Program-made: the position numbers and the translations under genes
Source: Ctena decussata
Taxonomy: Eukaryota > Mollusca > Bivalvia > Lucinida > Lucinidae
Direction: 5' to 3'
DNA: 64,000 nucleotides
NCBI GenBank assembly: GCA_963989385.1
Contig: OZ022511.1
Coordinates: 1,860,001 to 1,924,000, forward strand
Notes under the pieces: model-generated
Seen by the model: only the letters and a program-made list of their open reading frames with translations
The model's database searches: none
Told to the model about the DNA's origin: nothing
Shown: positions 11,261-22,634 of the stretch, in pieces
Layout: the number at the start of each line of letters is the position of its first letter
How positions within the stretch are numbered: position 1 is the first letter of the stretch

Positions 11261-11463
11261 ATCTTTTGGAACAAAACTTCCAGCCAGAGTCACACAAGCC
11301 CAAAAGAATATTCCACATGCCATAATAACTTTACGAACATATCTGTCTCCCAGAAAACCAAAAATAGGAGAAAACACCATATAGCTGCAGATAAAAGCAG
11401 TCTGGAGAAGTCCGTCTTCTGTGTCATTTATGCCATAGTACTGCTGAATTGATTTCAAAACTC
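11261..11463 (-). CDS. Spinster-family transporter, coding exon 2
   Basis: On the minus strand the acceptor ATTTCAG precedes GAGTTTTGAAATC and the donor GTAAGT follows CCAAAAGAT. The exon completes the Gly codon begun by exon 1 and encodes VLKSIQQYYGINDTEDGLLQ, TAFICSYMVFSPIFGFLGDR and YVRKVIMACGIFFWACVTLA, then GSFVPKD. It spans transmembrane helices 2 and 3 and the loop carrying MFS motif A, seen as GFLGDRYVRK. That motif is the conformational switch of this superfamily. Length is 203 nt, entering in phase 1 and leaving in phase 0, which joins correctly to exon 3. Confidence 0.96.
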
Positions 11464-12150
11464 CTGAAATAGAGTTAAAGGGCTATAAGGCAATAATCTG
11501 GCTATAAGACACGGTTTTCTTTCCTCTAGGATGACCTCAAATATCTACATCAATCTTGTGTAATTCTGCTAGCTACCAGATGTTTTTTTTTTCCATTCCA
11601 AAACAATCCCCAAAAATCTAGATGTCTTATAAGACAGATCTAGTTTTTTGGGGTTGTTTTGAAGAGAAAAAATACCTATCTTATAACTGAATAAATATGA
11701 AAAAACATAATATCCACTTGCCAGGGACTAATTCACAAGAGCTACAGATCAGTGAAAATGAAAGCTCAGTTATATGTCATTATTGTACACATTCTTTAGT
11801 CATTATTAGAGTCATTATTACTGGTTGAAGTGGGTGGATATGGTAAATTAAAGAGGGCAGATTCCTGTTGTCCTTTTGTAACAACACTGTTGAAAATGAA
11901 TTACACTTTCTGTTGTGCTGTAGACTATATGATTCGCTTTGACTTAAATACTTTAGCTCTTTAAGGGACATATCTACTAATTCAGTAATTGATGAAGAAT
12001 TTATCGTTGAGATTCTACATAATTTTGAAGCTGAACTTACAATTTTGCTAATGAAGTTCATTAATGATGCTTTCTTGTTGGACGTGAGGCCTTAAAAGTG
12101 AGTTAGGGTATTAAGACAGTAACATATGTATGTGGGTATATGTGTATATA
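11464..12150. other. SPNS intron 1, left part
   Basis: Contains one small hairpin repeat (CCCAAAAATCTAGATGTC and GACAGATCTAGTTTTTTGGG, 11609-11662) seen elsewhere in the window. The 93-residue minus frame at 11780-12061 has no recognisable domain and ends in low-complexity sequence; I do not accept it as a gene. Confidence 0.4.
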
Positions 12151-12328
12151 CAGTCAAACCTGCTCATGAGGTCACCTCTACTAAGGGATCACCTGCCTTA
12201 GGCAGCCACCTTTTCCGGGTCCCTTGAACCAAAATGCAGTGCAAATGAACCTGTATTAAGGGGTCGCCTGTCTTAGGCAGCCTCTTTTTATTCTTCCCTT
12301 GGATGACCCCCTAAGACGGGTTTGACTG
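12151..12328. mobile_element. Tc1/mariner-type MITE, copy 1
   Basis: The termini CAGTCAAACCTGCTCATGAG and the complement of GACGGGTTTGACTG are bounded by TA on both sides, the target site of Tc1/mariner elements. Length is 178 bp, identical to the second copy at 42246-42423. The internal phrases GGGATCACCTGCCTTAGGCAG and GGGTCGCCTGTCTTAGGCAG are themselves inverted-related. Confidence 0.75.
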
Positions 12329-12820
12329 TATATACATATATATGTATAATGTATATTGCTTGTATGTGTAATACAGTTGGCATGATACATATACTGCATT
12401 TTTGCTATTGAATCTTTGGTAAAGGCAGTCCATGGTGCAGTATTCACTACTGTGTTCTATTGGATATGTTTATTGTGTGATGTTTGTTCATTGCATATTT
12501 TTTGTCTTAATGTTTCGTCATGCATCTTTGTATTGGTGTGGAGACAATAAACTGATTTGATTTTTTTGTACCGATAAATAAATGGACTGTGTCATTGAAA
12601 AGCTATTTCTGCCTAATAGACAAAACCCTGGCAATGGTCAAGCACTGTGGTGATGATGCGATTTCATGTAAAAAACATGGTTCATTTCTCCTACCCCCAA
12701 CCTGAAAAGGGAAAAGGGTCCTACATGATCATTGTCTTATGTAAAAATTAAGGCGAGCTAATGAATAAGATTTTTTTAACACTTCCTCATTAAAAAGTTC
12801 GGTGCAATTAGGCTATTTAC
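12329..12820. other. SPNS intron 1, right part
   Basis: Nothing recognisable except AT-rich simple sequence (TATATACATATATATGTATA near 12328). No coding signal. Confidence 0.35.
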
Positions 12821-13049
12821 CTGCAACTGTAAACCTATCCATATAGTTGAGTAAATTGACAAAGAATAAAATGGCAACAATGGCATATCCCCTTGTCCTC
12901 GAGATTTGGTTGACATCTGCAGTAACCGTTTCCACGTCAGGAGGGTCCTCGACCAGCCCCTGTCCATTCTCAACTATGGGGGCTTCGTCTGAAACATCAA
13001 ATTTCATGTCTGACAGTTGAACAGTGTCATCAAAGGGAGGCTCTTGCAT
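12821..13049 (-). CDS. Spinster-family transporter, first coding exon
   Basis: This exon starts a minus-strand gene for a Spinster (SPNS) protein, a 12-helix MFS transporter. Known members are SPNS1 (lysosomal lysophospholipid export) and SPNS2 (sphingosine-1-phosphate export). ATG at 13047-13049 opens a frame of 76 codons plus one base, ending at donor GTAAAT after GTTGCAG. Residues 1-52 are an acidic, hydrophilic cytosolic tail (MQEPPFDDTVQLSDMKFDVS...). Residues 53-76 begin helix 1 and include FFVNLLNYMDRFTVAG, the hallmark N-terminal motif of Spinster proteins. The three exons in the window give 584 nt, about 194 residues of an expected 500-550. I cannot decide between the SPNS1 and SPNS2 orthologue from this part. 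Upstream sequence has an ETS-type site at 13152. Confidence 0.95.
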
Positions 13050-13151
13050 ATTACTCTATATTGTGTCAATTAAACTACATAATTGAGGAAATAGTCTTGG
13101 AAATAAAAGTCACGAGACACTTTCTTCTGTTGTGCATTGAGAGTCATACAA

Positions 13152-13160
13152 CCGGAAGTG
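13152..13160. promoter_or_regulatory. ETS/GABP-type site upstream of SPNS
   Basis: CCGGAAGTG matches the strong ETS-family consensus and lies about 100 bp upstream of the SPNS start codon. Such sites are common in TATA-less promoters of widely expressed genes. Only one site is seen and use is inferred. Confidence 0.4.
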
Positions 13161-13245
13161 CCGAAGTTTAGCAAATGCTTGTTTATTTTCAGCGTCTGGG
13201 AAACCATGACTTTTTTAGGCTGAGGCTATTGGCACTACGACCTAG

Positions 13246-14308
13246 GGGAAGGAATAGAAACCGGGACCCGGGACCAAATTCCGGGACCAAAATCCGGGAC
13301 CAATTTTCGGTGGCATTAAAATTGTACTAAAGATGCTAATAACGAGCTGAAAATTGGACCATAAATAGATTATAGTCTCTTCTGAAAAATGCATATAAAG
13401 ATTTTATAAAAATTTCGATATTTATTGAAATTTTAACAAAAATACAGGACCACGTCGAGCCTTTTCGACCCGGGACCAGTTTTTGCGGGAGTGACGATGT
13501 CAAGCAAATCTCAATTTTTTCCTACAGAAACATTTTAAACCCCAATATTTTTACATTTCGTCATCTGTAAACATACCAAAGAAGATAAAAAAATTAAAAA
13601 ATATGAAATTTATCTGTAATTTTTGCGAAAAATTCGACCCGGGTCCAACCCGGGACCAAATTGTCATTTGTTTATTGTGCGATGTTGACGATGTCAATGA
13701 ATTTTTAATTTTCTTCTACATTATCTTTTAAAATCTCATTGTTTTACTTTGTGTCATATCTGTAGATGCCACAAAAGACGAAAATGCAAAAATTTGTAAA
13801 ATATATCCCTTATTTTGAGAGAAAACCTACCTGGGACCAAATGGTCATTTTCTGCGACTCAGACATTGTCTTGGTACGTTGCCATAAAATCTGAACATTC
13901 CACAAAAGCAGAAATTGATCCGCTTCTAAAATAAATGAGGAATGCTCTTGGGTGTGTGAAAAGTGTATGAAAGAGCATTTCTTCAATGTCAAATGAATAT
14001 AGGTTTGTTGGGATTACGATACTAAAATAAATATACTATTCAGGCAGCAAATAACCTTTTCAAAAAACATATTTCATAATTTTGTCCCGAGCTGGTCCCT
14101 GGTTAAATATGCCTATCAGCAGACCTTACCAAGACAAAATTAGACAATTGTTATAGTTTTGGCATGTTTGGAACCTTGCACAAGGTAAATAAGGACTATC
14201 AAAAAGTTATTCCTTATCAAAAATTAAGAAATACATGACATCGTCAGCTTTTTAATGACGACTTTGGTCCCGGGCAGATTTATTCGTAGCATTTTGGTTA
14301 AATATCTC

Positions 14309-14348
<40 letters not shown>

Positions 14349-14876
14349 CTATTTCTTTGGCATCTCTACATACGATTAAATGTAAAAACTGATGGGATTT
14401 TAAGCGTTTATAGAGACAAAACTGAATTTTCCTTCACATCATCTACGAAACAAATGACGATTTTGGTCCCGGGTTGGTCCCGGGTCAAATTTTTCGCAAA
14501 AATAATAGATAAATTTTGCTTTTTTTAAAAATTCAATCTTCCTCAGTATGTTTACATATGACGAGATGTAAAATAATTTGGGTTTAAAATGTTTCTGTAG
14601 GAAAAAATTGAGATTTGCTTGACATCGTCAATACCGCAAAAACTGGTCCCGGGTCGAAATTGCTTGACCTGGTCCTGTCTTTTTGTTAAAATTTCAACAA
14701 ATATCGGAAGTTTTATAAAATCTTTATATGCATTTTTCAGACGAGCCTATAAACTACTTATGGTATAATTTTCAGCTTTTTATTGGCATGTTTGGTACAA
14801 TTTTGGGGCCAACAAAAATTGGTCCCGGATTTTGGTCCCGGGTTCCGGGCGTTGGTCCCGGTTTCTATTCCTTCCC
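13246..14876. mobile_element. large foldback element 1 with repeated CCGGGACC motifs
   Basis: The outer ends GGGAAGGAATAGAAACCGGG and the complement of CCCGGTTTCTATTCCTTCCC start two arms of roughly 750 bp. The arms are imperfect inverted copies: GCATATAAAGATTTTATAAA pairs with TTTATAAAATCTTTATATGC, and CAAGCAAATCTCAATTTTTT with AAAAAATTGAGATTTGCTTG. GGGACC or its complement recurs many times along both arms, mostly as CCCGGGACC or GGTCCCGGG. Flanks GACCTAGG and GACGTAGG match at 7 of 8 bases, a possible old target duplication. A T-run at 14311-14343 lies in the right half. No coding frame is credible. Confidence 0.8.
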
Positions 14877-15074
14877 AGACGTAGGAATGTTGATCGGTAA
14901 AGCCGTCGTGCAATAGCAAGGTCGCACGACAAGCAAAACTTTGTACGCGCGAAAAAATAGAAATGGCCTATAGCGGTTCAGGACTCTTAGTATGTCGGCA
15001 CTGAAATAAGCCTTTAAAATCTAAAAGAATCATCAAACATATCTGAGCCAAGAGAAAATAGTATTGGTTTATTT

Positions 15075-15103
15075 ATTTACTTTTTTTATCTAGGTGTTTG
15101 TTT
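15075..15103. repeat. 29-bp direct repeat, left copy, flanking foldback 2
   Basis: The 29 bases ending TATCTAGGTGTTTGTTT abut the left end of the foldback element at 15104. An identical 29-base copy occurs at 17208-17236, five bases beyond the right end. Such length is far outside normal target duplications for cut-and-paste elements. Confidence 0.85.
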
Positions 15104-16184
15104 GGATCGGGTATGAAACCCACCACCCGCACCCGCACCCGTGCTCAAAACCCACCACCGGAAATTTTAGTGGCGACCTTTGAAATATAAACAAACGTTC
15201 AATTCTAGATTTTTGTGGTTATATATATAGGGGGTTGTATGAACAATTTATGGTATAAAATTCTTTTCCGACAGATTTAGTTTGAAGACGAAAAAGAGAA
15301 TTGTTGCAATTTCGGGGGTATGAAACCCACCACTCGCCACCGGGAAATTTTCATCGGTTATTTCCATTTATTGCTTAATTAACTGAGATAATTAACATTG
15401 ATTGTTACTATGTCCACTCTTTAACCAAAACCTCGCCAATTCAGTTTGAAAACATTAAGAAATTTATAATATATAGAGAAATAAACGACTTTTTGCGAAA
15501 ATAAAATTTGTTCTAAAAATAGATATCCATTACGGCATTTAGCTACACCAAGAAACCGCAACGTACTGAAATATAGGGGACAACAAACAGTAATTGAAAG
15601 GAGTCTAAGGGGTAATTGTGATGAACCCCAAACAGTGTTTATTTGAGGATATTTTATTGGCTGAATCATACATTTTGATTGTTCAATACTTAGAACTTTC
15701 ATGAGGTCAAGCCATTAGAAACTGCTAAACTCGGCATGGTATGAAACACACCAACAGCACCCGTACTTAAAACCCACCACCAGAAAATTTAGTGTGGCGT
15801 ATCTTGCTATACATCTTATTTTATTATCATTATTGTAGATATAAGCTTTTAGTACGCAAAAACCGGTTAAAGATTTTTTTCTGGTATATATTATGAGAAA
15901 GCAACATTATTCCTGTCAAATTTGTAACCCATCACTTGACACTGTGTCTGAGAGCGAGGTACACAACATGTATTATGGTTGTATGCATTTGGAGAGTTCT
16001 AAACTTAGGAAGACCAAGAAAGAAAATAATGAAGGAATCTTCAAATCTTCAGGAGTTGGAGTCCTCCTATGGCGCCATATCAGGCATAGTAAGGCATGAA
16101 ACCACCAAATGTTGACATATACGTAGACGGCCAGCAAAGCGTTCAGCTCCCTCTTTCTTCATAATGTGATCGCACTGCCAGATA

Positions 16185-16284
<100 letters not shown>

Positions 16285-16479
16285 CTTCCATTACTTGACC
16301 AGCATTTTCTATGCTTCTATGCTCTCATTATGCCTCAGACAGCTTTGACCATAACACAGTCAGGTCCAGATATGAAATTTATGAGTATGTGTATTACGTG
16401 TTATGGTCCATGTGTAAAATTTGAAGCATCTATCAATTCTTGAACTGTATCTAGGTATCATTATTTGGCAGACTCTAAA

Positions 16480-16481
<2 letters not shown>

Positions 16482-16540
<59 letters not shown>
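16482..16540. repeat. (GA)n microsatellite
   Basis: An uninterrupted run of about 29 GA units, 200 bp from the AC array and in the same central region of foldback 2. Confidence 0.98.
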
Positions 16541-16545
<5 letters not shown>

Positions 16546-17207
16546 TATGAGACGTATGTTGTTCGTCAGGGTTTTGTACCATGCTGAGAGTAACTTTGCT
16601 GTAGTAAAAGGTTATAGCTTGACTTCATGAACGTTTTCTAAGTACTGAACAAGTAATAATAATGAATGAAAGATGTCAGTGTTTCGACATATTACCCCTC
16701 AGACTCCCTCTGCAATTATTGTTTGTCCCCTTTATTTCAATACGTTGCGGTTTCTCTGTATAGCTAAATGCCGTAATGGATATCTATTTTTAGAGCGAAA
16801 ATTAGTTTCACAAAAAGTCGTTTATTTATCTATATATTATTAATTTCATAATATTATCAAACGAAATTGGCGAAGTTTTGGTTAAAAAGTTGGAATAGTA
16901 ACAATTAAGGAAACTTATCTCAGTTAATAAAGTTATTAATGGAAATAACCAATAAAAATCTCCCTGTGGCGAGTGGTGGGTTTCATACCCCCGGAATGGC
17001 AACAATTCCCTTTTTTGTCTTAAAACTAAATCTGTCGGAAAAGGCTTTTATATCATAAATAGTTCATACCAACCCCCATATATATAACCACAAAAATCTA
17101 GGATTAAACTTTTGTTTATACCTCAAAGGTTGCCACTAAAATTTCCGGTGGTGGGTTTTGAGCACGGGTGCGGGTGCGGGTGGTGGGTTTCATACCCGAT
17201 CCAAAAT

Positions 17208-17236
17208 ATTTACTTTTTTTATCTAGGTGTTTGTTT
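17208..17236. repeat. 29-bp direct repeat, right copy
   Basis: Identical to 15075-15103 at all 29 positions, and separated from the element end by AAAAT. Confidence 0.85.
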
Positions 17237-17539
17237 GCATTTATTTTGTTCTTCGCAGTTTGCGAGTTTATAAAACACCTGTAATGGATAATGGAGGCAA
17301 ATCAAAATGAAAAAAAAAATAAAATCGGAGCTGTGATTATTTACTCATGAGAATACTCAGCAGCCACACAATGTTGAAAGAACGGGTCTAATCTCGTTGG
17401 ACCAGCTTTCTCTTTTCGGTTTAAGGTTTTCAGCCTTTGTGGTACTGACCAAAATAAGTAGGAACTAGAAAGTGTGTTTGTGAAACACTTTGCCCCCAAC
17501 CATATGCTTGCCACTAAAGGTGTCAAACTTTAGATGTCT

Positions 17540-18640
17540 AGCATGACTTGCTCATTTTGAGACAGAATTCGCCAAACAGTTAATCAGGTGATCTACACTT
17601 TAGCCCCTAGCAGAAACAGACTACCCATAATTATGTTTTTTACAGATGAAAAAAAGAGGAACAAATCTGTCAATAATGAATGCATCATAACGCAACCAAC
17701 ATCAGAATGATAAGCACATCAAATACTAATAGTATGACAAAAATAACAGGGTTCTAGGTCAAACGGTTTAAAAGTTAGAAATATGCTAAATTCAACAAAG
17801 GGGCATAATTCAGTCATTTTTTCACGGAATTTGCCGAAAGGTTAACCAGGTGATCTACACCTAAGCCCCTAGCAAATATGCCAAATATGAGCATTCTAGC
17901 TCAAACAATATTCCCAGGATTTTGGAAACAAACTTTTATGTATTTTTTTTTTAAAAAGGCATAATTCTGTAAGTACATGGCAGACGGAAAGGAAAAAAGT
18001 ACGGATCTGCTCATTTTTATGGTCTATCCATTTGATAAATATCAAGGCCCCAGCAGTTTTTGTTCTTTAGAAACAGACCACCCAAAATTATGTTTTATAA
18101 AGATGAGAAAAGGAGAATAAATCTGTCAATAATAAAGGCATCATTATAACGCAATTAACATCAGAATAATCAGCACATCAGATACTATTAGTATACCAAA
18201 AATTAGGGCTCTAGGTCAAAGAGTTCAAAAGCTGAAAAAAGCCAAACTCAACAAAGGGGCATAATCCAGTCATTTTTTCCACGGAATTTACCCAAAAGTT
18301 AATCAGGTAATTCTCGCCTTAGCTTTCAGCAGTATGCCAAATATGAGCATTCTAGCTCAAACGGTATCCCCAGGATTTTGGAACAAACTTTTATTTATTT
18401 TTTTGAAAAAGGGGCATAACTCTGCAAGTTCAAGGCTGATGGTCACGAAAAAAAATATGTTTCCTCTGTTTTTTATAGTCTACCTACCTATGAAATATCA
18501 AGACCCTAGCAGTTACGGTCCTTGAGTAAATGAAGTGTTACGTACAGATGTACGGACGGACGGAAGGAAGGATGGACGGACAGTCAGGCCCAAACCAATA
18601 GGCCCCCTCAACTTCGTCGACGTTGCGGGGCATAAAAACC
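17540..18640. repeat. pearl-like element with about 455-bp core units and GGAC tract
   Basis: GGGGCATAATTCAGTCATTTT at 17801 and GGGGCATAATCCAGTCATTTT at 18257 head two units that both continue with AATCAGGTGATCTACAC-like and CAAATATGAGCATTCTAGCT sequence. The left part (17548-17640) is a partial third unit. A tetranucleotide tract (ACGGACGGACGGAAGGAAGG, near 18551) and a hairpin (CCCCCTCAACTTCGTCGACG...TTGCGGGG) follow, the same order as in the 4993-8129 element. Confidence 0.6.
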
Positions 18641-18900
18641 TCAGAAACTGACAGAATCTCAGATCACATCCATGACACCATGTGGGAAAAGAAAACACAA
18701 AACTAGTCACCACAAAGACATCATCAACAGCAGCCAGGTGAACAGTCATTTTCCCATGTAGATGGTCGCCGGACCAGCCTCAACATCACAAATAATATAT
18801 CAATAATAGACGTAGCAACAAACAAAAATAAAACAACCAAGAAGAAACAAAACAGAAGTGCCGTATTAAGACGGCCAACAATGAAGTTACTCTGTGTGTT

Positions 18901-18931
<31 letters not shown>

Positions 18932-19314
18932 GGGGGAGGAGGGGGAGGTAGAGGGGGTATAGGCATGTTTTTGGCTGCAGTAAACTTATCACCCTCCTTG
19001 AACGATGGTGATCCATTAAAACGGTATATACCACCATCGGGGACCACTCAATTATTACTCGGTATCGGGGACAGTTTCTTTATATATTCCTTACTGCTGC
19101 CAAAATCATGTCTATCTCCCTCCACATTTATATCTTACATAAGGTAACACATAATTTATTTTGTTAAACACTTGAACTCAATCAGAAAGATAGTGTTAGA
19201 CTTTCATGTCGAACTCAGGAAGAGATGCCTCTGTGAGACCCAGTAAACTTCCCTCATTAAAGGCCTCGTGCGCAAATCCACTCATTGTAAATAGACTGAT
19301 CTAATTCTGCTATT
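18641..19314. other. intergenic sequence with GT/G-run
   Basis: A (GT)n run passing into a G-run (about 18901-18936) lies in otherwise unassigned sequence. Opposite-strand proline- and glycine-rich frames here are products of the run. No gene is supported. Confidence 0.6.
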
Positions 19315-19490
19315 TTGCAAGGCATTTGACAAGATGAATCACTCCAAACTTCCGAAATTACACTCCTACGGCATAAGAAGTTCCATCCTGCGGTGGGTCC
19401 AAGCCGTCGACAAAAGGCGTTACTAAGGGTAAGAACTAGCCGCATTCCTAGTTCCACAAGGCTCTGTTATGGGTCCTATCCTATTTCTGG
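19315..19490 (+). pseudogene. fragment of a LINE reverse transcriptase
   Basis: Translation gives CKAFDKMNHSKLPKLHSYGI then RSSILRWVQAVDKRRY. After a gap and frame change it gives AFLVPQGSVMGPILFLVRFS. AFDKxxHSKL...LHSYGI...LRW and VPQGSVMGPILFLV are reverse-transcriptase blocks of non-LTR retrotransposons of the Jockey/CR1 type. The catalytic aspartate of the AFD block is present, but the region between blocks is out of frame and the xADD block is missing. It is an old truncated insert. Confidence 0.75.
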
Positions 19491-19945
19491 TGCGCTTTTC
19501 TTTTACCCGAAACGGAACTTACATGCTCCTGATTGACCTGAATCAGAAACACGATTTCAGAACAAGTGAACCATCAAGTGCTTATGTTCTGACTTACACA
19601 GCCCCAATTGTGCGATCTTTCAAAACAAACCTAGCCTTTATCATAGACATGACGCTTTATTTTTCTTGTGATAGATGATTCTGTCCGTTCAAAAAATCTG
19701 ATCAGTTTGCATAAATGCACAACTCAAATGAAAATACTATATTTCGAAACAAAGTGTTTTTGCTGAAACGTGTTCCTGATTCCTAAAGTCATCTTTCCGA
19801 AACATGCTTCAATTTCAGGTAATTGTTTCTTACAGGTGCGCCTTTTAGCCAATGATGCACCACATACACCCGGCATGTGAAGGATGCTTACAGGATGAGA
19901 TGGATGGATTCCATGCATGGATATCCAGGAGGGACTGGAGTTTTT
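19491..19945. other. intergenic sequence, unassigned
   Basis: Follows the RT fragment and may be decayed LINE sequence, but no further block is readable. No other gene evidence. Confidence 0.35.
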
Positions 19946-20414
19946 TGCACACCGGATAGAAAATGCCATTCTTTTCACATGGGATAGAAAATCTTATCTT
20001 ACCCTGGTGTTCTGATCCAGGACCGGAAAAAAATCACGAGCTGTCAATGCATTGGTTGTATAGGAGCTCACGTACCTGCGTCGTCAAGTGACGTTGGCAT
20101 TTTAGATGATGTCGTCACGAAGACGGTAAAAATGACGTCAGTTTATGCACATTAGTCGTTGATGTAAAGAGCCGAATGGCGGTCGTTGAAAGCGGCGCCT
20201 GCTTTCATAATCAAATTGAAACCTCTCAAGCACTAGAATTACGCATTTTAAGAAGTTCTGAAGTTAAAACAATACGTGGTATGCAAGAAAAAGTATCTAT
20301 CATGGGTGTGAGGTGTGGATAGAAAAATCCGTCACTCGGGATCACTGTTCGGCATCATGAGGCTTGCCGAGTGATCCCGAGTGACGAATTTTTCTATCCA
20401 CACCTCACACCCAT
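19946..20414. repeat. dispersed repeat D, copy 2
   Basis: Colinear with 2379-2855. The terminal hairpin (about 20303-20414) is cleaner than in copy 1: CATGGGTGTGAGGTGTGG pairs with CCACACCTCACACCCATG, and GTCACTCGGGATCACT with AGTGATCCCGAGTGAC. It lies in intergenic DNA. Confidence 0.75.
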
Positions 20415-20751
20415 GTTATATCCTCCAGAGAACCCACTAGGATAACTAGGATACTGCCGGTACAATATTTTGATAAATTCATACTGGCAATGACTCCTAT
20501 AAACATTTCTTTTTTTTTCTCCTTTGGTCACTGTCCAGTGGAGTGACCTTCCAAAATTATACTGATAACTTCCTTCATGTCTTGTCCTGTTCAAAACAGC
20601 GACTGAAGAGTTGCAGCAGCACAAACCCTAAAACAGAGACACTGCTTGTTTTGACAGATCATTATCCGCATGTAGCTTAAGATTCCTTTCACACGACGCC
20701 TATGAATTATCTGTAAATGACCCAATACTGTCTTCCTTGTTCACAGTGGCC

Positions 20752-20852
20752 ATCATCTTCGCAAGCCAAGGGGACTAAGCCCGCCTTTGTTCCTTACATA
20801 AAAAACAAAGTGGACTAAGTACCTTTGGCGAGCGAAGATGAGTGACTATACG
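20752..20852. repeat. small hairpin repeat
   Basis: ATCTTCGCAAGCCAAGG...GACTAAG pairs with ACTAAGTACCTTTGGCGAGCGAAGAT. About 100 bp, with no other content. Confidence 0.5.
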
Positions 20853-22634
20853 CACTGACTATACTATGACATGTTTTTGTTGTTGCTTTTTGTCTTGTCA
20901 CATGTAAGAACATAACTTGCACATCACGTACGGTCTGCATATTCTGTATACCTCGAAGAATGACCTACCCTTTTCAGAATATAAGGAAATATCCATGTTG
21001 CGAAACCAAATTCACCATATCATAATGATAGGAACGTATCGTCTTACGGTATATAATGTCAGTTGTTGCGTTATTGGTATACGTCCACGGTAAACAGCTA
21101 AGGTCATGTAGGGATGGTCAGCTAACCCAACCGCACTGTTCTTGGGCAGGTTTAGACCTCCTAAGCGATGAACCAGTACTAAGTGCACTTACTTTCGCCA
21201 GTAACTGATAACTGTCCTTCTTGGTCAGCGGAAGGGGAAACGAAAGTAAGCGGATATATAATGTCAGTATTGGCGCAGAAACACCAGAATAAGAAGCATA
21301 GACCCAGGGTCTATGCTTTTTATTTTGATGTCTCTGTCCACCCAGATCAGAATTCTCCTGAAAATGCAGTCTGAGCATTGTCTGTTCTGCTTCCCATTCA
21401 GCCATCAGTTATATAAATATCCCAAATCTGGACAATTATCCAATTTCGAAGACGATGCTTGAGGATTTGTTAAGTCCACGTTTCATGTTACACTTTCAAC
21501 ATCATATTTCAACAATGATACGTGTATTGATGTCCTTATGTGACATTGTGACTTTTTACAGCATATTCGAACAACTGATACTTAGAGCAGCCTATGCATT
21601 CACTCTTGATCTTTCACTGATTGGTCCGGCCGTGTCAGTCGAGAGTTTACATGTAATACATGTAGCTGTTCGAGTCCGACCGAGGTAAGTTCGTGGTTCT
21701 TCTATGAGCCCTTGATCATGGGTCAGTCACCCCATCTCCCCGAAATAAATTACCTTAAAATTCTAAACATTGGGACATCTAAAATAATTACTGTAATTGT
21801 TTAAAGTTTCACTATGCAGTAACTTCCAAAAGATTCTGATGGATAGGCAAACAGTGTTGACCCTGATCGGACTGCTGCGATGGGTCTGCGCACTGTTTGC
21901 CCTGACACTTGGAATGTGTACGGTAAGTACTATTCAAAGGGACGTAAATCATTCTGATGATTCGAGATCCATGCTGCATAATGTATGTGCATGTTCGCAT
22001 GAAAAATGTGTTCATGCAAGCATGGACTAGCCTGATTAGTCTTATCAGATTGCGCGGATGCACAGGCTGATTTGAAGATTCACTGCTCTTTCTCATCCCC
22101 CCCCCCCCCCCCCCCCCCCCTAGAATATCAAATGCTCGGTCCCTAAGTTATTTTCCTTATATGATCTCATATATTGAGATGTGCATCGTATTTTGGATCA
22201 TGGATGAGTTTGACACCACAAATGACCTCGTTCTATTTATAGGTCACTGTGATCTTTATGTTGGTCAAGTAATGTTGGCGTGTATCTTCAGCACTATCTG
22301 TTGGACTTACATCATACTCGGCCTGGTACTACTTGTAGATAACTGTGGCCTAAATTTCATGGTTCAACGATTTTGTCTTATTTCTTATTATCTGTGCGCA
22401 TGCGCAAAAGCATGCGTATATGCCGGCTCTATACTGTCTGCTGCGTATTGTTAAAAGAGAGTATGGTGCACTGTCTACTGTGTACAGATTGAAATCACTT
22501 TCTAATTGGACTCCTATATGGAGTGCCGTTTTACTATTTATTCCTTATTTACGGATGTCCACAGTTCTAATTAGTGATATCCATAATTCAGCTCATTTAT
22601 AGATATCTAGTCTAGTCTATCCCATAACTTTGGA
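20853..22634. other. intergenic sequence without recognisable gene
   Basis: The 77-97 residue frames here have no domain I recognise and overlap on both strands. A C-run (22098-22121) and a palindromic GCGCATGCGCA (22394-22404), identical in core to the NRF1-type site of the NF1 promoter, are present. TAGTGATATCCATAATTCAG near 22573 is an outlier of the GATATC array at 26335. Confidence 0.4.

Noticed and set aside
18724..19147. Proline-rich and glycine-rich frames
   Set aside because: Produced by the GT/G-run; no domain and overlapping frames on both strands.
21455..22602. Several 60-97 residue frames as possible genes
   Set aside because: No recognisable domain, no splice logic, and overlapping frames on both strands.
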